Shown: positions 9,479 to 20,415, counted from the stretch's first letter. The stretch: 64,000 nucleotides of DNA from Thermogymnomonas acidicola JCM 13583 (GCF_001316105.1 NZ_BBCP01000002.1:1-64000); one strand, 5' to 3'. Notes: generated by a model not told the origin, from the sequence alone. Made by a program: numbers and translations.

Positions 9479-10842
9479 TCAATCAGCAGGCTCCAGCCTG
9501 GCAGCCCCCCCCTCCTCTGGCCCCCCCGGCAGCCGAGACCCCCCCACAAGGTCCCTGCTGTAGCCATATATTTCCCTGAAGACCAGGACAGATGAGAGGA
9601 GGCCGGCTGCGGGTGCCAGGGAAACGGCGAGCGTGGCTAACCCAAGGCCAACAGAGTGCACGAAGCCCTGGAAGAGGCTCACCGTCACGAAGGTGGGGAG
9701 CAGCGATATGAAGTTGCTGAAGCCCGTGGCCTTTCCCCCCCTGTAGCCCGTGTCCGCCACCATGGACTGCGATGTGAGTGTGGGCTGGCTGTTCCAGTGG
9801 TTGCCCCCCCAGACGAAGAGGAGCGCGAACAGGGGGGGCACCAGGAGGTACTGCCTGAGGACGAGCGACAGGCCCGCACCCACAAGTGACACTATGGTCG
9901 AGGCGTACCCGACCGTGCTGACCTTCCTGAGGCCGAGGCGCGGGAGCAACAGCGGGCCCGCTATGCCTGCGGGGGGGACGCCGAAGGAGTATATGGCTAT
10001 GGTCACCTCCCTGGAACCTATGGGGGGGCCCGTTATGCCAAGCCCGGAGACGATCACCGGTATGAAGAAGGCGAATGTCCCCACCTCAAGCGTGCTTGCG
10101 GCCCCGGATATCCAGGAAAACACCGACGCCCTCCTCCTGGTCTGGTCGGAGAAGATCGACCTGAACATGGCCCTGAAGGTAACCCTCTCCTCCATCCTCT
10201 CCCGCCACTGGCCCGTCTCCGGCACCCTGAGCACCATGATGGCACCGGCCAGGGCGGGGAGCGCCGACAGGGCCATTGGCACCCTCCAGTCCATGGCAGA
10301 GGCGGGCCATGTAAGCATCATGAGGAGTGCAATGGTGTTGACCGAGAGGATGGCGAATGATGCCATGAGGGTGTTCATTGTGCCAGTGACCTCCCTCCTC
10401 CCGGGCCTTATCGTCTCCATGAGGAACGCGTACCCGCTTGCGAGATCCGCGCCCACAGGGAACCCGGTAATGGCCCTCAGGGCGAGAAGCGAGGCGAAGT
10501 TCCGGACGAAGAGTGTCGATATGCCCGTGGCCGCGAACAGCACCATGTTGAGGAGGAAGACCCTCTTCCTGCCGAGGGCATCGGTCAGGTAACCGCCCGC
10601 AAGCGATCCGACGGCAGCGCCCCCCCTATGACGGCAGAGGTTACAAGGCCCATGGCCAGGGAGCCCAGGTGGAAACCCCCCCTCTCTATGAACGCGGAGA
10701 GCATCGGGACCGAGAAGTAGTTCCACTCGTCCACGAATATAGCCAGGAGCGAGACAGCACTGATGTATCTGGGTGACACCGACGTTCCTGCCAACGGCAC
10801 ACCTCCTCCTGCGATTACGATGCCATAGTTATGCCTGGGCAT
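9479..10842 (-). CDS. MFS transporter, sugar/metabolite porter type
   Basis: Twelve-helix major facilitator. The loop 2-3 signature reads GYLTDALGRKRVF, and the helix 4 region is GFPVGADLASGYAF, as in sugar and aromatic-acid porters. A 7-C run at 10620-10626 splits the N-terminal 80 residues from the rest. Many Gly-Gly and Pro-Pro pairs coincide with G/C runs and are probably inflated. The ATG at 10842 is possible, but a GGAGGT 6 nt before a TTG near 10797 would start the protein at LAGTSVSPRYISAV, closer to the first helix. The substrate is unknown. It stands alone, so neighbours give no hint. Confidence 0.8.
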
Positions 10843-11298
10843 GTGTGCAACACTTGCACAGATTTTCTCTGGCCTGTAATGGCCCAATGTGAGATGGCCA
10901 CAAGAGAGAGCGTCTCCTGTGCCCTCCTCCCAACGGTTTTATTCCTCACGTTCCGATCCCTTATACGTATATGGATACAAACAAGGTTGACTGCACGGGG
11001 GCCCACGTGCGAACTTAAAGGGTGGTAAAAGGGCAAGTCAGGGAAGTATAGGCCTGGAATTGCGTCAGCGCCGATCCTCCGGCTGCCTACCATAATAAAT
11101 ATTGTCTGGATGTCCTAAACCCTTCAATTCTGTTTTTATTAATGCGCCATATATATCCTTCCTTCCCTTGTGGTACCAGGTGAATGCGCATGGCACTGCC
11201 AGGCAGGACCGACCATCCGCCTACCCCGTCCTGTTGCCATTGTGGCTGAATTCGTGACAGCATGTTTTTATAATAATGTGCTAATAGAGACATGGTAA
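10843..11298 (+). other. Intergenic region, nothing recognised
   Basis: About 455 bp between the MFS gene and the next plus-strand gene. I see no protein-like frame or RNA. AT-rich stretches near 11095 and 11260-11290 may hold the promoter of the downstream membrane protein. Confidence 0.3.
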
Positions 11299-11914
11299 TT
11301 GGAGTTGTCAGATTTCGGTTCACAGAAAGTGGTACAGAGGGTCAGGGACTGGGCTCACAGTAACTACGGTGTTCCTGAGAATGGAGTGAACATCTATTAC
11401 CTCAAGAGGCTTGGGAACGGCACCTGGAGGGCGAGGTGTTCGTTCATCTACAACAACGAGGAGAAGAAGTTTACCCTTACCATAGGCAGCGACGGCGAGA
11501 TCACGTCATATTCTGACCTGTCAAGGTCAGGGCCCTCAGAGATGGGGGCCGCGCCCACCATGGTGCTGATAGCAGAAGTCTTCGCTATACTGGCGCTCAT
11601 AGGCTTCACTTTGGGCGCCATAGTGCTCCTCGTATCCTATGCAACTTCTGTTTCTGTGGCAGGCGCCGGATTGTCCTTTATCAGTCCTGCAATCTTCATA
11701 TTCCCGGGCCTGCTCATCATCCTGGCCGTTATCAGCGGTTATATAGTTAGCAGGACACTGAAGATCAGGAGTTACATTGAGCAGGGGGGACGCTGTAGCT
11801 GCCCTCCAAATAGACAGTGTTGGCCTGGGCGTGCTGGCACTGCTCTTCAGCGGCGTCATCTCTGGCATCCTGCTCCTCCTGGCCAGGGAAGACCTCCGGA
11901 GGGCCTCACAGTAA
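11299..11914 (+). CDS. Small membrane protein with N-terminal soluble domain
   Basis: About 205 residues. Residues 1-75 form a soluble alpha/beta domain (QKVVQRVRDWAHSNYGV ... KKFTLTIGSDGEITSY). Hydrophobic helices follow at about 88-115 and 125-155, and, after a frameshift at a 6-G run (11784-11789), a last helix reading VGLGVLALLFSGVISGILL. The gene ends REDLRRASQ at TAA 11912-11914. The start is a TTG at 11299 or 11305; an ATG at 11292 is out of frame. No family is recognised. It precedes the ATPase operator by about 80 bp. Confidence 0.55.
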
Positions 11915-11994
11915 AGCAGTTGAGGAAGGCGATTGCACCCTGAACCTAGAGTTTTCCGGTTCGGAAGGCCCTTATGTTCATTCGTTTATCATAC

Positions 11995-12021
11995 TATACG
12001 AATAATTGATATATTCGTATA
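11995..12021. promoter_or_regulatory. 10-bp perfect inverted repeat upstream of an ATPase gene
   Basis: TATACGAATA, seven bases, then TATTCGTATA: two perfect 10-bp arms in an AT-rich stretch ending about 31 bp before the ATG at 12053. The arms overlap the position expected for the archaeal TATA box, so a bound dimer would repress. It could instead be a transcript hairpin. The regulator is unknown. Confidence 0.5.
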
Positions 12022-12052
12022 TTATAGTAAGCTAATGTGGGAGAGATATCCC

Positions 12053-13525
12053 ATGAACGACAGGGCACTGTACAGGTTCAACGAATGGTGGGCAACCGGT
12101 TCAGTGAGGAAAAACCTGACCGGGACGTTCAGGCGTGAGGACTACGCGAAGTGGAGGGAACTGCTGGGCCACAGGAGCATCCTCCTTTTCTACGGCCTCA
12201 GGAGGGTTGGCAAGACCACAATGATGCACCAGCTCATAGATGACCTCCTCAGGTCAGGTGTGGAACCCGAGAGGATACTGTACTTTTCATTCGACGAATC
12301 CCCCCCTGGCGATTTGGACGCAGTGATTTCATCGTACGCCAGGTCGGTCCTCAAGAGACCTTTGGCCGAGGCCCGAGGCGTATACATCTTCTTCGACGAG
12401 GTGCAGAAGGCCAGGGACTGGGAAAACAAGGTCAAGATCTACTACGACCTATACCCGGGCATCAAGTTCGTCCTCTCAGGCTCATCATCGCTGAACCTGG
12501 CCAGGAGGTCTTCTGAAACTCTTGCAGGCAGGATCATGAGGGTCAGGGTTGAGCCCCCCCTCTCGTTCAGGGAGTTCTGCAGGCTCAGGGGGGGCCATGA
12601 CATTTCCTACGATAGGCTTAGGTATGCCGGCGACGCCCTGGAACCACTGCTGTCAGAATACATGGAAAAGGGCGGCTTCCCTGAACTTGTGGGGGGGGAG
12701 AGCGATGGGTTCAAGATAAGGGAATACGTGAGGAGCATAGTCATCGACAGGATAGTGGCCAGGGACATACCGGAGGAGTTCGGTATCAGGGACCTGGACC
12801 TGCTGAGGAGGCTCACCGAGGTCCTCATGCTCAACCCGGGCATGATCGTGAACCTTGACAAGCTGGCCTCGTCCCTGGGGGGGAGGAACCGCATTACCGT
12901 GTCGAACTTCCTCTCATACATGGAGTATTCATTCCTGATAAGGACGGTCGGGAACTACCGGCCGGGCGTGGAGGCTGCATCCAGGAAGCTGAGGAAGGCC
13001 TACCCGTACCTGCCCGCATTCCACACCGCCATGCTCGGGGGGGCCAGCGGAGCCCAGGACCAAGGGAGGATCCTGGAGAACACCATGGCCTCGGTACTTG
13101 AGCCTGAATTCTACTACAGGAGCGGTGATACCGAGATAGACTTCGTCTTGAGAGAAGGGGGGGGAAAGGCAATACCTGTGGAGGTGAAGAGCGGAACCTA
13201 CCGAAAACAGGACTTCGCAAGGGCATTACAGAGGATTGGATCTGACAGGGGCATAATCGTGAACCGGGAGCGGTGGGCTGTCACCGGCACAGACCACATG
13301 AGGATACTGGAGTGCCCCCCCGCATATGTGATGGCGATGGATCCACAACGTGTCTTGGGCGACCTGGCTCCATTCCATGAGGTGGGCCTGTGCTCCAGTT
13401 TCAGGGGGGGTGGCTGCCCATGGTACCTGGCTCACGAATGCCGTATAATAATAGTTATACTGCGTTATGGAGCCTGTTCACAAACCTGGAGTTCTACGAG
13501 AAAAACTTCTAATTATTACTGCTAG
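12053..13525 (+). CDS. AAA_14/DUF4143 ATPase
   Basis: Single open frame. Walker A GLRRVGKTTMMHQL near residue 48, Walker B VYIFFDEVQKARDWENK near 105, sensor SGSSSLNL, then LSFREFC (family hallmark), GGFPELV, and the C-terminal DUF4143 nuclease-like core EIDFVL...IPVEVKSG. This E/D...D...ExK layout resembles a PD-(D/E)XK fold. Archaeal and bacterial members are common and largely uncharacterised, often linked to DNA transactions or defence. At least eight G/C runs of 7-8 are all in frame here. The natural end may be near 13400; the last 40 codons after a 7-G run look non-protein-like. Confidence 0.85.
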   Translation: MNDRALYRFNEWWATGSVRKNLTGTFRREDYAKWRELLGHRSILLFYGLRRVGKTTMMHQLIDDLLRSGVEPERILYFSFDESPPGDLDAVISSYARSVLKRPLAEARGVYIFFDEVQKARDWENKVKIYYDLYPGIKFVLSGSSSLNLARRSSETLAGRIMRVRVEPPLSFREFCRLRGGHDISYDRLRYAGDALEPLLSEYMEKGGFPELVGGESDGFKIREYVRSIVIDRIVARDIPEEFGIRDLDLLRRLTEVLMLNPGMIVNLDKLASSLGGRNRITVSNFLSYMEYSFLIRTVGNYRPGVEAASRKLRKAYPYLPAFHTAMLGGASGAQDQGRILENTMASVLEPEFYYRSGDTEIDFVLREGGGKAIPVEVKSGTYRKQDFARALQRIGSDRGIIVNRERWAVTGTDHMRILECPPAYVMAMDPQRVLGDLAPFHEVGLCSSFRGGGCPWYLAHECRIIIVILRYGACSQTWSSTRKTSNYYC

Positions 13526-13736
13526 ATGTGTGTTGCAAAATTCCTCTGTACAATAAAGTAAGGTAGAGTGATTTATCGTTGTCACTGCAAGACAATCACA
13601 CCTATAAGCAATAGAAGCACAGAGAGGTATCGGATCGGTCCAGATAGAGGGTTGGACATGTACAAGAGGGCCCAGTGGGCAGGATCGAGAAAATGAAGGG
13701 ATCCATCATTTTTGATGGGCTGGAAGGCCCTCCTTG

Positions 13737-14207
13737 GAAAGCAACGGGGGGGGAAAGAGGAAGCATCCCGATAGGACACCAGATACATTCATAACATTCC
13801 TTGCCAGGCTAAGGGCAGTATACGATGTACCTTACAGACCATTTGAAAGCTTTGCAAGAATATTTGCAAAAGCCACAGGTACAGCAACAGTATCCTGTAC
13901 AAGCATATTCCGAAGAATAAGGAAGATCGTGCTTGAACTCCCTATTCCCGTGGAAGGCCCCTGGACTGTGCAATAGATACAACAGGATTCGAGAGCATTA
14001 TCAGGGTGACTATATGGGAACAATGTGGATCAAGGAGAGAAGGTGATGATCAAAGCTCCAATCTGTCCCTAATGGGTGTCCCTGTGCTATCATTTGCAAT
14101 CGTAGACGGACGTGTTCCATGATGCCAAAATTGGAACAAAAATTCTGAAAGAAATTAGTGACAGGACAAAGAAAATATTTGGAGGCAAGAGAAATGATTC
14201 CAAGTAA
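13737..14207 (+). pseudogene. Remnant of an IS4/IS5-type DDE transposase
   Basis: Broken frames on the plus strand carry DTFITFLARLRAVYDVPYR, then, after a stop at the same place in the fold, IDTTGFESI (first catalytic Asp region of DDE transposases), and finally HDAKIGTKILKEISDRTKK. Several substitution-type stops separate the parts, so it is dead. No clear terminal repeats were found. The 210 bp before it hold nothing recognised. It marks the left edge of the AT-rich region. Confidence 0.5.
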
Positions 14208-14216
14208 ACTCACAGT

Positions 14217-14528
14217 ATGTTAGGAGTGTACATACAGTCATATATTTATATTGGTGTTGCCATTCTATGCACTGTCAAAGGTTCACTGATCGTTTTTACC
14301 GTTGAAAGGTCCGGAAAAGGTGTCAGCCCTGCATCATATTCTGCGTTGTACAGGAAGCTATATGGCTACAACAACTCATCCCACTACGGAAAGTACCACT
14401 CCAGGATCCCAGGATTCCTTGACCGGATTGGATACATCAAATACGCAAATGGTGTGATCCTTGTACCGAGTGAGAAGAGCAGCCTTGTTATCGAGTACCT
14501 CAAGGAGAACGGTGCAAAGGTTTTCTAG
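14217..14528 (+). CDS. Hypothetical protein, about 100 residues
   Basis: An open frame whose last 80 codons look protein-like (GVSPASYSALYRKLYGYNNS ... IKYANGVILVPSEKSSLVI). The beginning is doubtful; translation may start near 14280. It has an alpha/beta composition with no membrane segment. It follows the transposase relic directly and could belong to the same old element. No family is recognised. Confidence 0.35.
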   Translation: MLGVYIQSYIYIGVAILCTVKGSLIVFTVERSGKGVSPASYSALYRKLYGYNNSSHYGKYHSRIPGFLDRIGYIKYANGVILVPSEKSSLVIEYLKENGAKVF

Positions 14529-14687
14529 TGGGAGGTGGAGCTGTCAGAGAGGGAGGAAAAAGATCTGCGGGATGGGAAACATTAGCAGAACCGGCTAAAC
14601 TCTATTTATATATTTATTCAACACAGCACTGATACTGTGATTTTATGCTTAACTTTAAGAAATCTAGAGTTATGCACCATTGTGAGA

Positions 14688-15855
14688 ATGGCCTATATAG
14701 GGGATTTCATAAACCATGGAAAATCATTAAAAACCAGTGGGACATCAATTATAATCCTTCTCTCTCTTCTAGAAGATGTGGATTCCATCGATGTGTTTTG
14801 TCCGCAAGTGAATGAAGATATTGAAGAATTTGAAATCCCACCCAAGGTTAAGTTACAAGAATTTTATACATATGATGATTCAATATCGATTCTTCGTCTT
14901 TTGAAGATAAAATGGAAGAATTATGACACTGTCATTTTCAATATGCTACCAACCGGCTTTGGTAATGGGACTCTTGCAAATGCCATTGCTCTATTTGTAC
15001 CAATATTATTGGTGAAGTTTTTCAGAAGAAAAAATATTAAGATTATATACCACAATTCAGTGTTCACCAATGATGTCAGGAAATTAGGTTACAACTCTAC
15101 ATTCGACAAGATACGGTCATTTTTTCTCAGAATAGTTGAAAGGATCTTGTTCAAAAATGTCGCTACATTTGTACTACTTAATTTATATAAGAAGCGAATA
15201 GATGATGCAATAGGATATAATAAAGTACATTTTTTGAATTGGAAATATCTCGAAACAGTTCCTACGCTCTATCTAAATGAGATAATAAATTTTCATGATA
15301 TAAAAACTCAAGATAGTAATATCCCAACAATACTTATGCATGGTTCATGGGGGGGGCCCAAAAGAACATTGAATTAGGTTTAATGGTTCTAAAGAAACTT
15401 AAAGATGAAGGTGAGGAATTTAAGTTAGTAATTTCCGGTGGTATAAATCATCATTTCCCAGACTACGAGATAAAATTTAAGGAAATCCTGCGTTCATATT
15501 CCGGGCTAATTGATGAATACCTTGGTCCTATTACAGAAAGGGAGATCACGAAAATTTTTTGGAAGCCTCTCTATTAATTCTACCGTATAATGCACCAGGG
15601 GGGCTTTCTGGAGTGCTGGAACAGGCCATATTCTTTGAAGTGCCAACTATTGCTATCGATTTTCCTGAGTTTAGGGAGCAAGCGGCAGGAGTGGGCTTTG
15701 TGAGACTAGCAAATTCTGTGAGTGATATAGAAGACTATGTCCGCGAATTTCTAATGAATTGGGATGCGTATAATGCAAGACAAAGGAGGATAAATATTAG
15801 CAAAAAGATAACACAGGCAACTGATAACATTAGAGTGCTTTTACGCAATGATTAA
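14688..15855 (+). CDS. Glycosyltransferase, GT4-like (GT-B fold)
   Basis: About 385 residues from ATG 14688 (MAYIGDFINHGKSLKTSGTS). The N-terminal Rossmann domain is followed by the linker ILMHGSWGGAQKNIELGLM and the C-terminal donor domain: EEFKLVISGG, then LLILPYNAPGGLSGVLEQAI, matching the E-x7-E-like region of GT4 enzymes. Frames break at an 8-G run (15349-15356) and an A/T run (about 15551-15560). GC content is much lower than in the first 13 kb, suggesting recent acquisition. It would transfer a nucleotide-activated sugar to a growing glycan at the cytoplasmic membrane face. It is the first gene of a plus-strand glycan block. Confidence 0.75.
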
Positions 15856-15937
15856 CGAAATGACGCATACCCGTTGAATCATGCAATCAATCATAAGACG
15901 AAAAATTTTGATATGATTAGAATATATCACCCTGAGA

Positions 15938-16642
15938 ATGCTGTCACGCCAAGAGAAAAAGCAATTTAATAGGTATATGTCTCAATTTGAGAATTTCAGA
16001 AGAGTTGAACTTAAGAATGGTGTGGACCCGGAACCATTCAGGATGCCGTTGTTCAGTAAAAATTTTGCCAAGAGGGTTGGGGGGGTGTTAAGTAAATACA
16101 GGCATATAACGCAATACCTTAAAGTAAATTCAAAGAGAGGAAAAGCGCTGGATTTCGGCACAGGGTTTGGAGCATTTCTTCCAGTTTTATCCGAATTGAA
16201 CGATGAGGTCATAGCGGTAGACGCATTTGACGATCAATTAAGGGCAGCCAAAGATCTCTGTCTCTATATGGGTCTGAAAAATGTGACAGTGTTGAAAGTA
16301 GCAAGAATTAATGGCCTTTCTGGGTTCGAAGATTCCACTTTCGATACTATACTTGCCACTGATGTGCTTGAGCATAATCTCAATTATAAAGATATAGTAG
16401 TTAAGTTAAAGCGTGTATTGAAAACCGGAGGCCCGTTAATTGTGTCACTTCCCCCCCGGGAACATTTGCTTTACAGAATCTTTGCAAGGAGAGAAGTTGA
16501 ACATGACAGGGAGAGAGGACACGTATATCACTCAAGCAAGGGAGCTGACGAGGTGGAACTGTTTTTGCTTAAACACTTTGATCTAGAATTGAAGGAGAGC
16601 GCGCACACATTCATACATTATACCTTATTAAGAGGTGGGTGA
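15938..16642 (+). CDS. Class I SAM-dependent methyltransferase
   Basis: 234 residues, intact. Motif I ALDFGTGFGAFLPVL at about residue 68, the acidic strand-2 end VIAVDAFDDQ, then FDTILATDVLEH (motif post-II) and LKTGGPLIVSLPPREHLLY (motif III), typical of UbiE/Methyltransf_11 types that methylate small molecules or sugars. It sits 82 bp after a glycosyltransferase and overlaps the next start by 4 bases (GTGA), so it is probably translated as part of the glycan operon. Sugar methylation is the natural inference. Confidence 0.8.
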   Translation: MLSRQEKKQFNRYMSQFENFRRVELKNGVDPEPFRMPLFSKNFAKRVGGVLSKYRHITQYLKVNSKRGKALDFGTGFGAFLPVLSELNDEVIAVDAFDDQLRAAKDLCLYMGLKNVTVLKVARINGLSGFEDSTFDTILATDVLEHNLNYKDIVVKLKRVLKTGGPLIVSLPPREHLLYRIFARREVEHDRERGHVYHSSKGADEVELFLLKHFDLELKESAHTFIHYTLLRGG

Positions 16643-16965
16643 TCACGAGGATACTTTCTTATTCTGATCATTTGGTCGTTGGTGACATTGCAAAAGCCGT
16701 CGCTATACGAGACGCCTCACGTCTTGATGGGCACGAATTTGTCAAAAATAACATGATGTTAGAAATAGTCCATTCTATTTACGATTATATCTGCGATACT
16801 ACTCTCTTTAAAGCAATATCAAACCTATTCTATCAATATACCTCTATTCTATTCTATCAATATACCTCTATTCTCACTGAAATGATAGCCGATAGGTATA
16901 TTGTGAGCATTCCATATGGTTTCTTTGGCTTTAAATTCGTTGTTGATGCGATTGTAAAATGTTGA
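16639..16965 (+). CDS. Hypothetical protein with an internal tandem repeat
   Basis: 108 residues from a GTG that overlaps the methyltransferase stop. The centre contains FYQYTSIL twice in a row, encoded by two 24-bp copies (16828-16875). The C-terminus is hydrophobic (IPYGFFGFKFVVDAIV). Composition is AT-rich like its neighbours. No family is recognised; it may be the N-terminal remnant of a larger glycan enzyme. Confidence 0.4.
   Translation: MITRILSYSDHLVVGDIAKAVAIRDASRLDGHEFVKNNMMLEIVHSIYDYICDTTLFKAISNLFYQYTSILFYQYTSILTEMIADRYIVSIPYGFFGFKFVVDAIVKC
16828..16875 (+). repeat. Two tandem 24-bp copies inside a coding region
   Basis: Unit TTCTATCAATATACCTCTAT plus four bases, repeated twice head to tail; the copies differ only at the last base. 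The length keeps the frame, duplicating eight residues. Likely recent slippage or unequal exchange. Confidence 0.8.
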
Positions 16966-17052
16966 TTACTTTGAAATTTATCACTATGTGGGAGATGACC
17001 GAGCAATTAAGACACCAGGCAGGGTAGAGAAATGCTGCGCCAGTGGTGAAAG

Positions 17053-18149
17053 ATGAGTATTGGAAAAGTTGTCTTAGTAAGCGATCAGCCAATTACTACC
17101 GGGATAGTAGGTATGCTTGGGCTTTAGCAAAAGCGCTCTCAAAGAAACAAATTGATGTGAGTCTTATATATAACGGATATTTTGATCCTGGCTACAAAGG
17201 CGAATATTTTGACGTTATAGAATCTTCAATTTTTAAAAAAACAACTAATTATCTTGCCATTCCTCTGGCTAGAAAAATGAACTCGGTGGCCCTTAAATTC
17301 TACGCTAAAGAGTATGAAGATTCGATAGTGCATTTTTGCGGTTCAGATTATTCCGGCCTGAAATTGTTTAATAATACGGTAGCAACGATTCACGATGTAA
17401 GGTTTGATCTTTTATTCGACTTTAAAAGCGGTGGATTTATTCGCAACTTGCTCGATTCTATATATAGAGATTTTATAAACCTAAAGATGTTAAGGGATGT
17501 CCGGAGCGCAGCGAAAATTATTTCTATCAGCAACGTAGTTAAATCTCAATTAGAAAGACATAGGATAAGATCCCAAGTGATACATCATTGGATAGATTCC
17601 TCAGTCTTTAAAAAAAGAGATAAAGCACTATCAAGGAGGAAATTGGGGCTACCAGAAAATTCGAAGTTGATCTTAAATGTCAGTAATGGAACAAAAAATA
17701 AGGCGTTAAGCTTTCTTCAGGAAACCGTTAACTTATTACCTGAAGGATATATGTTAATAAAGATAGGAACTCCATTGAAGGGTAGGAATATCTTGAACGT
17801 TGGCAAAGTTCCAGATGAACTTTATCCGCTTTACTTTAATGCAAGTGATCTGTACCTGAATGTCTCGACTTTCGAGGGCTTTGGCATACCACAAATAGAG
17901 GCATTGGGATCTGGTTTGCCAGTATTAGCCAGAGATATTTCAATAAACAGGGAGGTTTTGGCTGAAGCAGGTATGTACTTTGATGCTTATATAGAACCCC
18001 CCCATGATCTTGCGCAAGTTGTCGTGCATTCCATTGAGGAATATGAAAGAGATGGATTGGGAGATAAGATGGAGAAAGTCGCCAGAAGGCTAAACGAGGA
18101 CACCGCAATCAGCGAGTATTTGAAAGTGTACAGCTCTATAGGGCATTAA
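17053..18149 (+). CDS. Glycosyltransferase family 4 protein
   Basis: About 366 residues. The start is ATG 17053 (MSIGKVVLVSD) with one missing base near 17088; beyond it the frame reads ANYYRDSRYAWALAKALSKK, a common GT4 N-terminus. The acceptor domain has IHDVRFDLLFDF. The donor domain reads LNVSTFEGFGIPQIEALGSG, the classic GT4 E-G-F-G-x-P-x-x-E-A signature, followed by LPVLARDISINREVL. A 7-C run at the Pro-Pro of IEPPHDL probably adds a residue. Role: sugar transfer from a nucleotide sugar in surface-glycan assembly, between a methyltransferase and a membrane protein of the same block. Confidence 0.87.
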
Positions 18150-18165
18150 CGGAGGCAGATGAATA

Positions 18166-20278
18166 ATGAATTTTAAATTAAAGCTGGTCTTCAAAAAGCA
18201 TGCTAATCTTGCAAGAGATGATCTGGGCGGAGATGGATTGAGGTACATAGCGTTCGTCATATTATTTATCGCTAATATATTATACATAGCATATTTTTCT
18301 TCACTTTCCCTTATGAGAATGTGGTCATTAAACGCCAGTGTATACGACCTTGGGGGGGTTGCAATGGAGCAGGGCTGGCTTGTCTTTCACACCCACTGGA
18401 CTCTACATCTTTTTATTTCAGATTTTGGATTATATTCTGGAAGATTCCTTCTTTCTCCCCCCCTTTTTATTTTAGCGAATTTCAGTCTGATTCTCGTTGT
18501 GCAGACTGTTGCCATAGCAATACCGTCTTTTTTTGTTTACGGGATCGCTTTAAAGTTTATCGGAAAAAGGCTACCATCCCTTTTGATTTCACTATCGTAC
18601 CTGATCTATTTCCCACTGGCCGGTATGAATCTGTTTGATTTCCACTACATGGCCTTCTTCCCATTGTTTTTCCTGGCAGCGGTGTACTATTATTTTGACA
18701 ATAAGTATACGGCATCGTTGATCCTCTTTCTTGTTGCGGGCCTCGTCAAGTTCCCATTCATTGCATTTTCCGCTGGTTTCCTGATATTGGAAGGCATATC
18801 GCATCTACGGGCAAAGGAATTTAACCTACTCCCAGAGAACAAAAGGAAAACCATGTTCATAATCAGCGGCGTTTTGCTTTTCATGCTTGTTTTCGCCATA
18901 TCTTATTATTCAGTGTCCTTGTTTGGGGGGGTATCTTCCTATCTTCATTCTGGACCGTTTCAATTCAGCAATGTAAGGGACGATATAGACAATAAGATCT
19001 TCACCCTTCTGCTGATATTCATGCCGTTCCTGGCGCTCCCATTGTGGTCTAAGTATTCCTTGCTCCTCATTCCCATTATGGCTTTTGCTCTTTTTTTCAC
19101 CAACGGTGCATTTATGTTCCGGGCCTTTTTCACGATCAGTATTCCGCCATATTGGTGCCATTTGTGTATCTGGCGTTAATCGACGGTCTTGTAAACCTTA
19201 GCAGCGGATCAGATTCCATTAAACATATGCGGCAAGAAACGACTAGCGAAAATATCCGATCTGACAAAGATCTCAAGAAAATTGATGGAAGGTTTTTCCT
19301 GAAGGTTTCTGTTGCCCTTATCATTTCCATGATTCTCTTTGCCCTCGTGTTTCAGCCTTACGGGCCGCTAAACGCATCATCTCAGGATGATTACCACCTG
19401 TCTGCTATAAAATCGTACAATTATACCGTTTATGAGAACATGCTCAAGGTTGCATCCCTCATACCAAAAAACGTGAGTGCCTCCGAGATACTCGTGGAGA
19501 ATAACATACCCTTCATCTTCCCTAGGTAGATAGCTACGGTCTTAACGTCTCTAATCCTCTAACTGCACCCTTAGAGGTGGACTACAATTATAACTTCTTT
19601 TATAATTTTACGGAACTTGGCCCCCCCGACGGAGAGTACATCCCAATCGTTCCCGAATATATAATTATGTATCCCTATGGAGGCATGTATAATCAGGGAT
19701 ACTGGGGGGGATATGCCGGCACAGATGGGCCATACCCTCATAACATATCAAATGCAGCTCTCATCGATCATCTTGTTTCAACGCACCATTACGGTATGGT
19801 GGCAGAGGCTAGTGGCATTTTTCTGCTAGAGCTGAATTATTCAGGCCCTCTTAGATTCTATGTCCCATTCAATTATTACTATCCGCCCAATTACTTTAAC
19901 ACCTATCCAGATTCAAGCCTTACGATGGCAGGGATTACTGGAACAGATATTAGAAACGGGGGACTATTCTGGGGCCAAACAGTATTACTTCCAGGCACCT
20001 ACAATATTACCTTTTCCTTTACAGGAACCTCGCAGAGTTCGAATAACTCTTTGATCCTAAATGTTGCTCATGATAATGGATTGATCGACTTAGCCTCTAG
20101 AACTATATATCCCCCCCATAACCTCACCAGTCTCGATAACTTTAATGTAACTTTCACTGTGAGTACAGAAAGAATACTTGCATACACCATATATTCCGTA
20201 TGGGTACCAAACTGGGAAGGAACTATAACCTTTACCGGTATACACGTCACACAGATCAAACCTCCAGGTCAAAATTAG
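18166..20278 (+). CDS. DUF2079-family polytopic membrane protein
   Basis: Joined from three pieces, about 700 residues. The N-terminal half has eight or more membrane helices with the family-typical YDLGGVAMEQGWLVFHTHW and GMNLFDFHYMAFFPLFF, then AFFHDQYSAILVPFVYLAL across a missing T at 19126-19130. A second slip lies near 19524-19530. The C-terminal half is an extracellular domain rich in Asn-x-Ser/Thr. DUF2079 proteins resemble GT-C glycosyltransferases and are common in archaeal surface-glycan loci, so lipid-linked sugar transfer on the outer face is plausible but unproven. It starts 16 bp after the GT4 gene, probably in the same operon. Confidence 0.78.
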
Positions 20279-20415
20279 CGCTACGTTGTTTCTCTATGCT
20301 GGTTTAAAGCTTATCGTTCATAACCTCAAAGCGTGACAGGTTGAATCAGGCATTCGAACAATGGAGATCGGATATTCAAAGCATAGAATAAACGCCCGGT
20401 TTCATCAAGATTATT

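Noticed and set aside
9750-10592. Long plus-strand open frame opposite the MFS gene
   Set aside because: It is the antisense shadow of a GC-rich transporter gene; its translation lacks helices or motifs while the minus strand gives a clear MFS protein.
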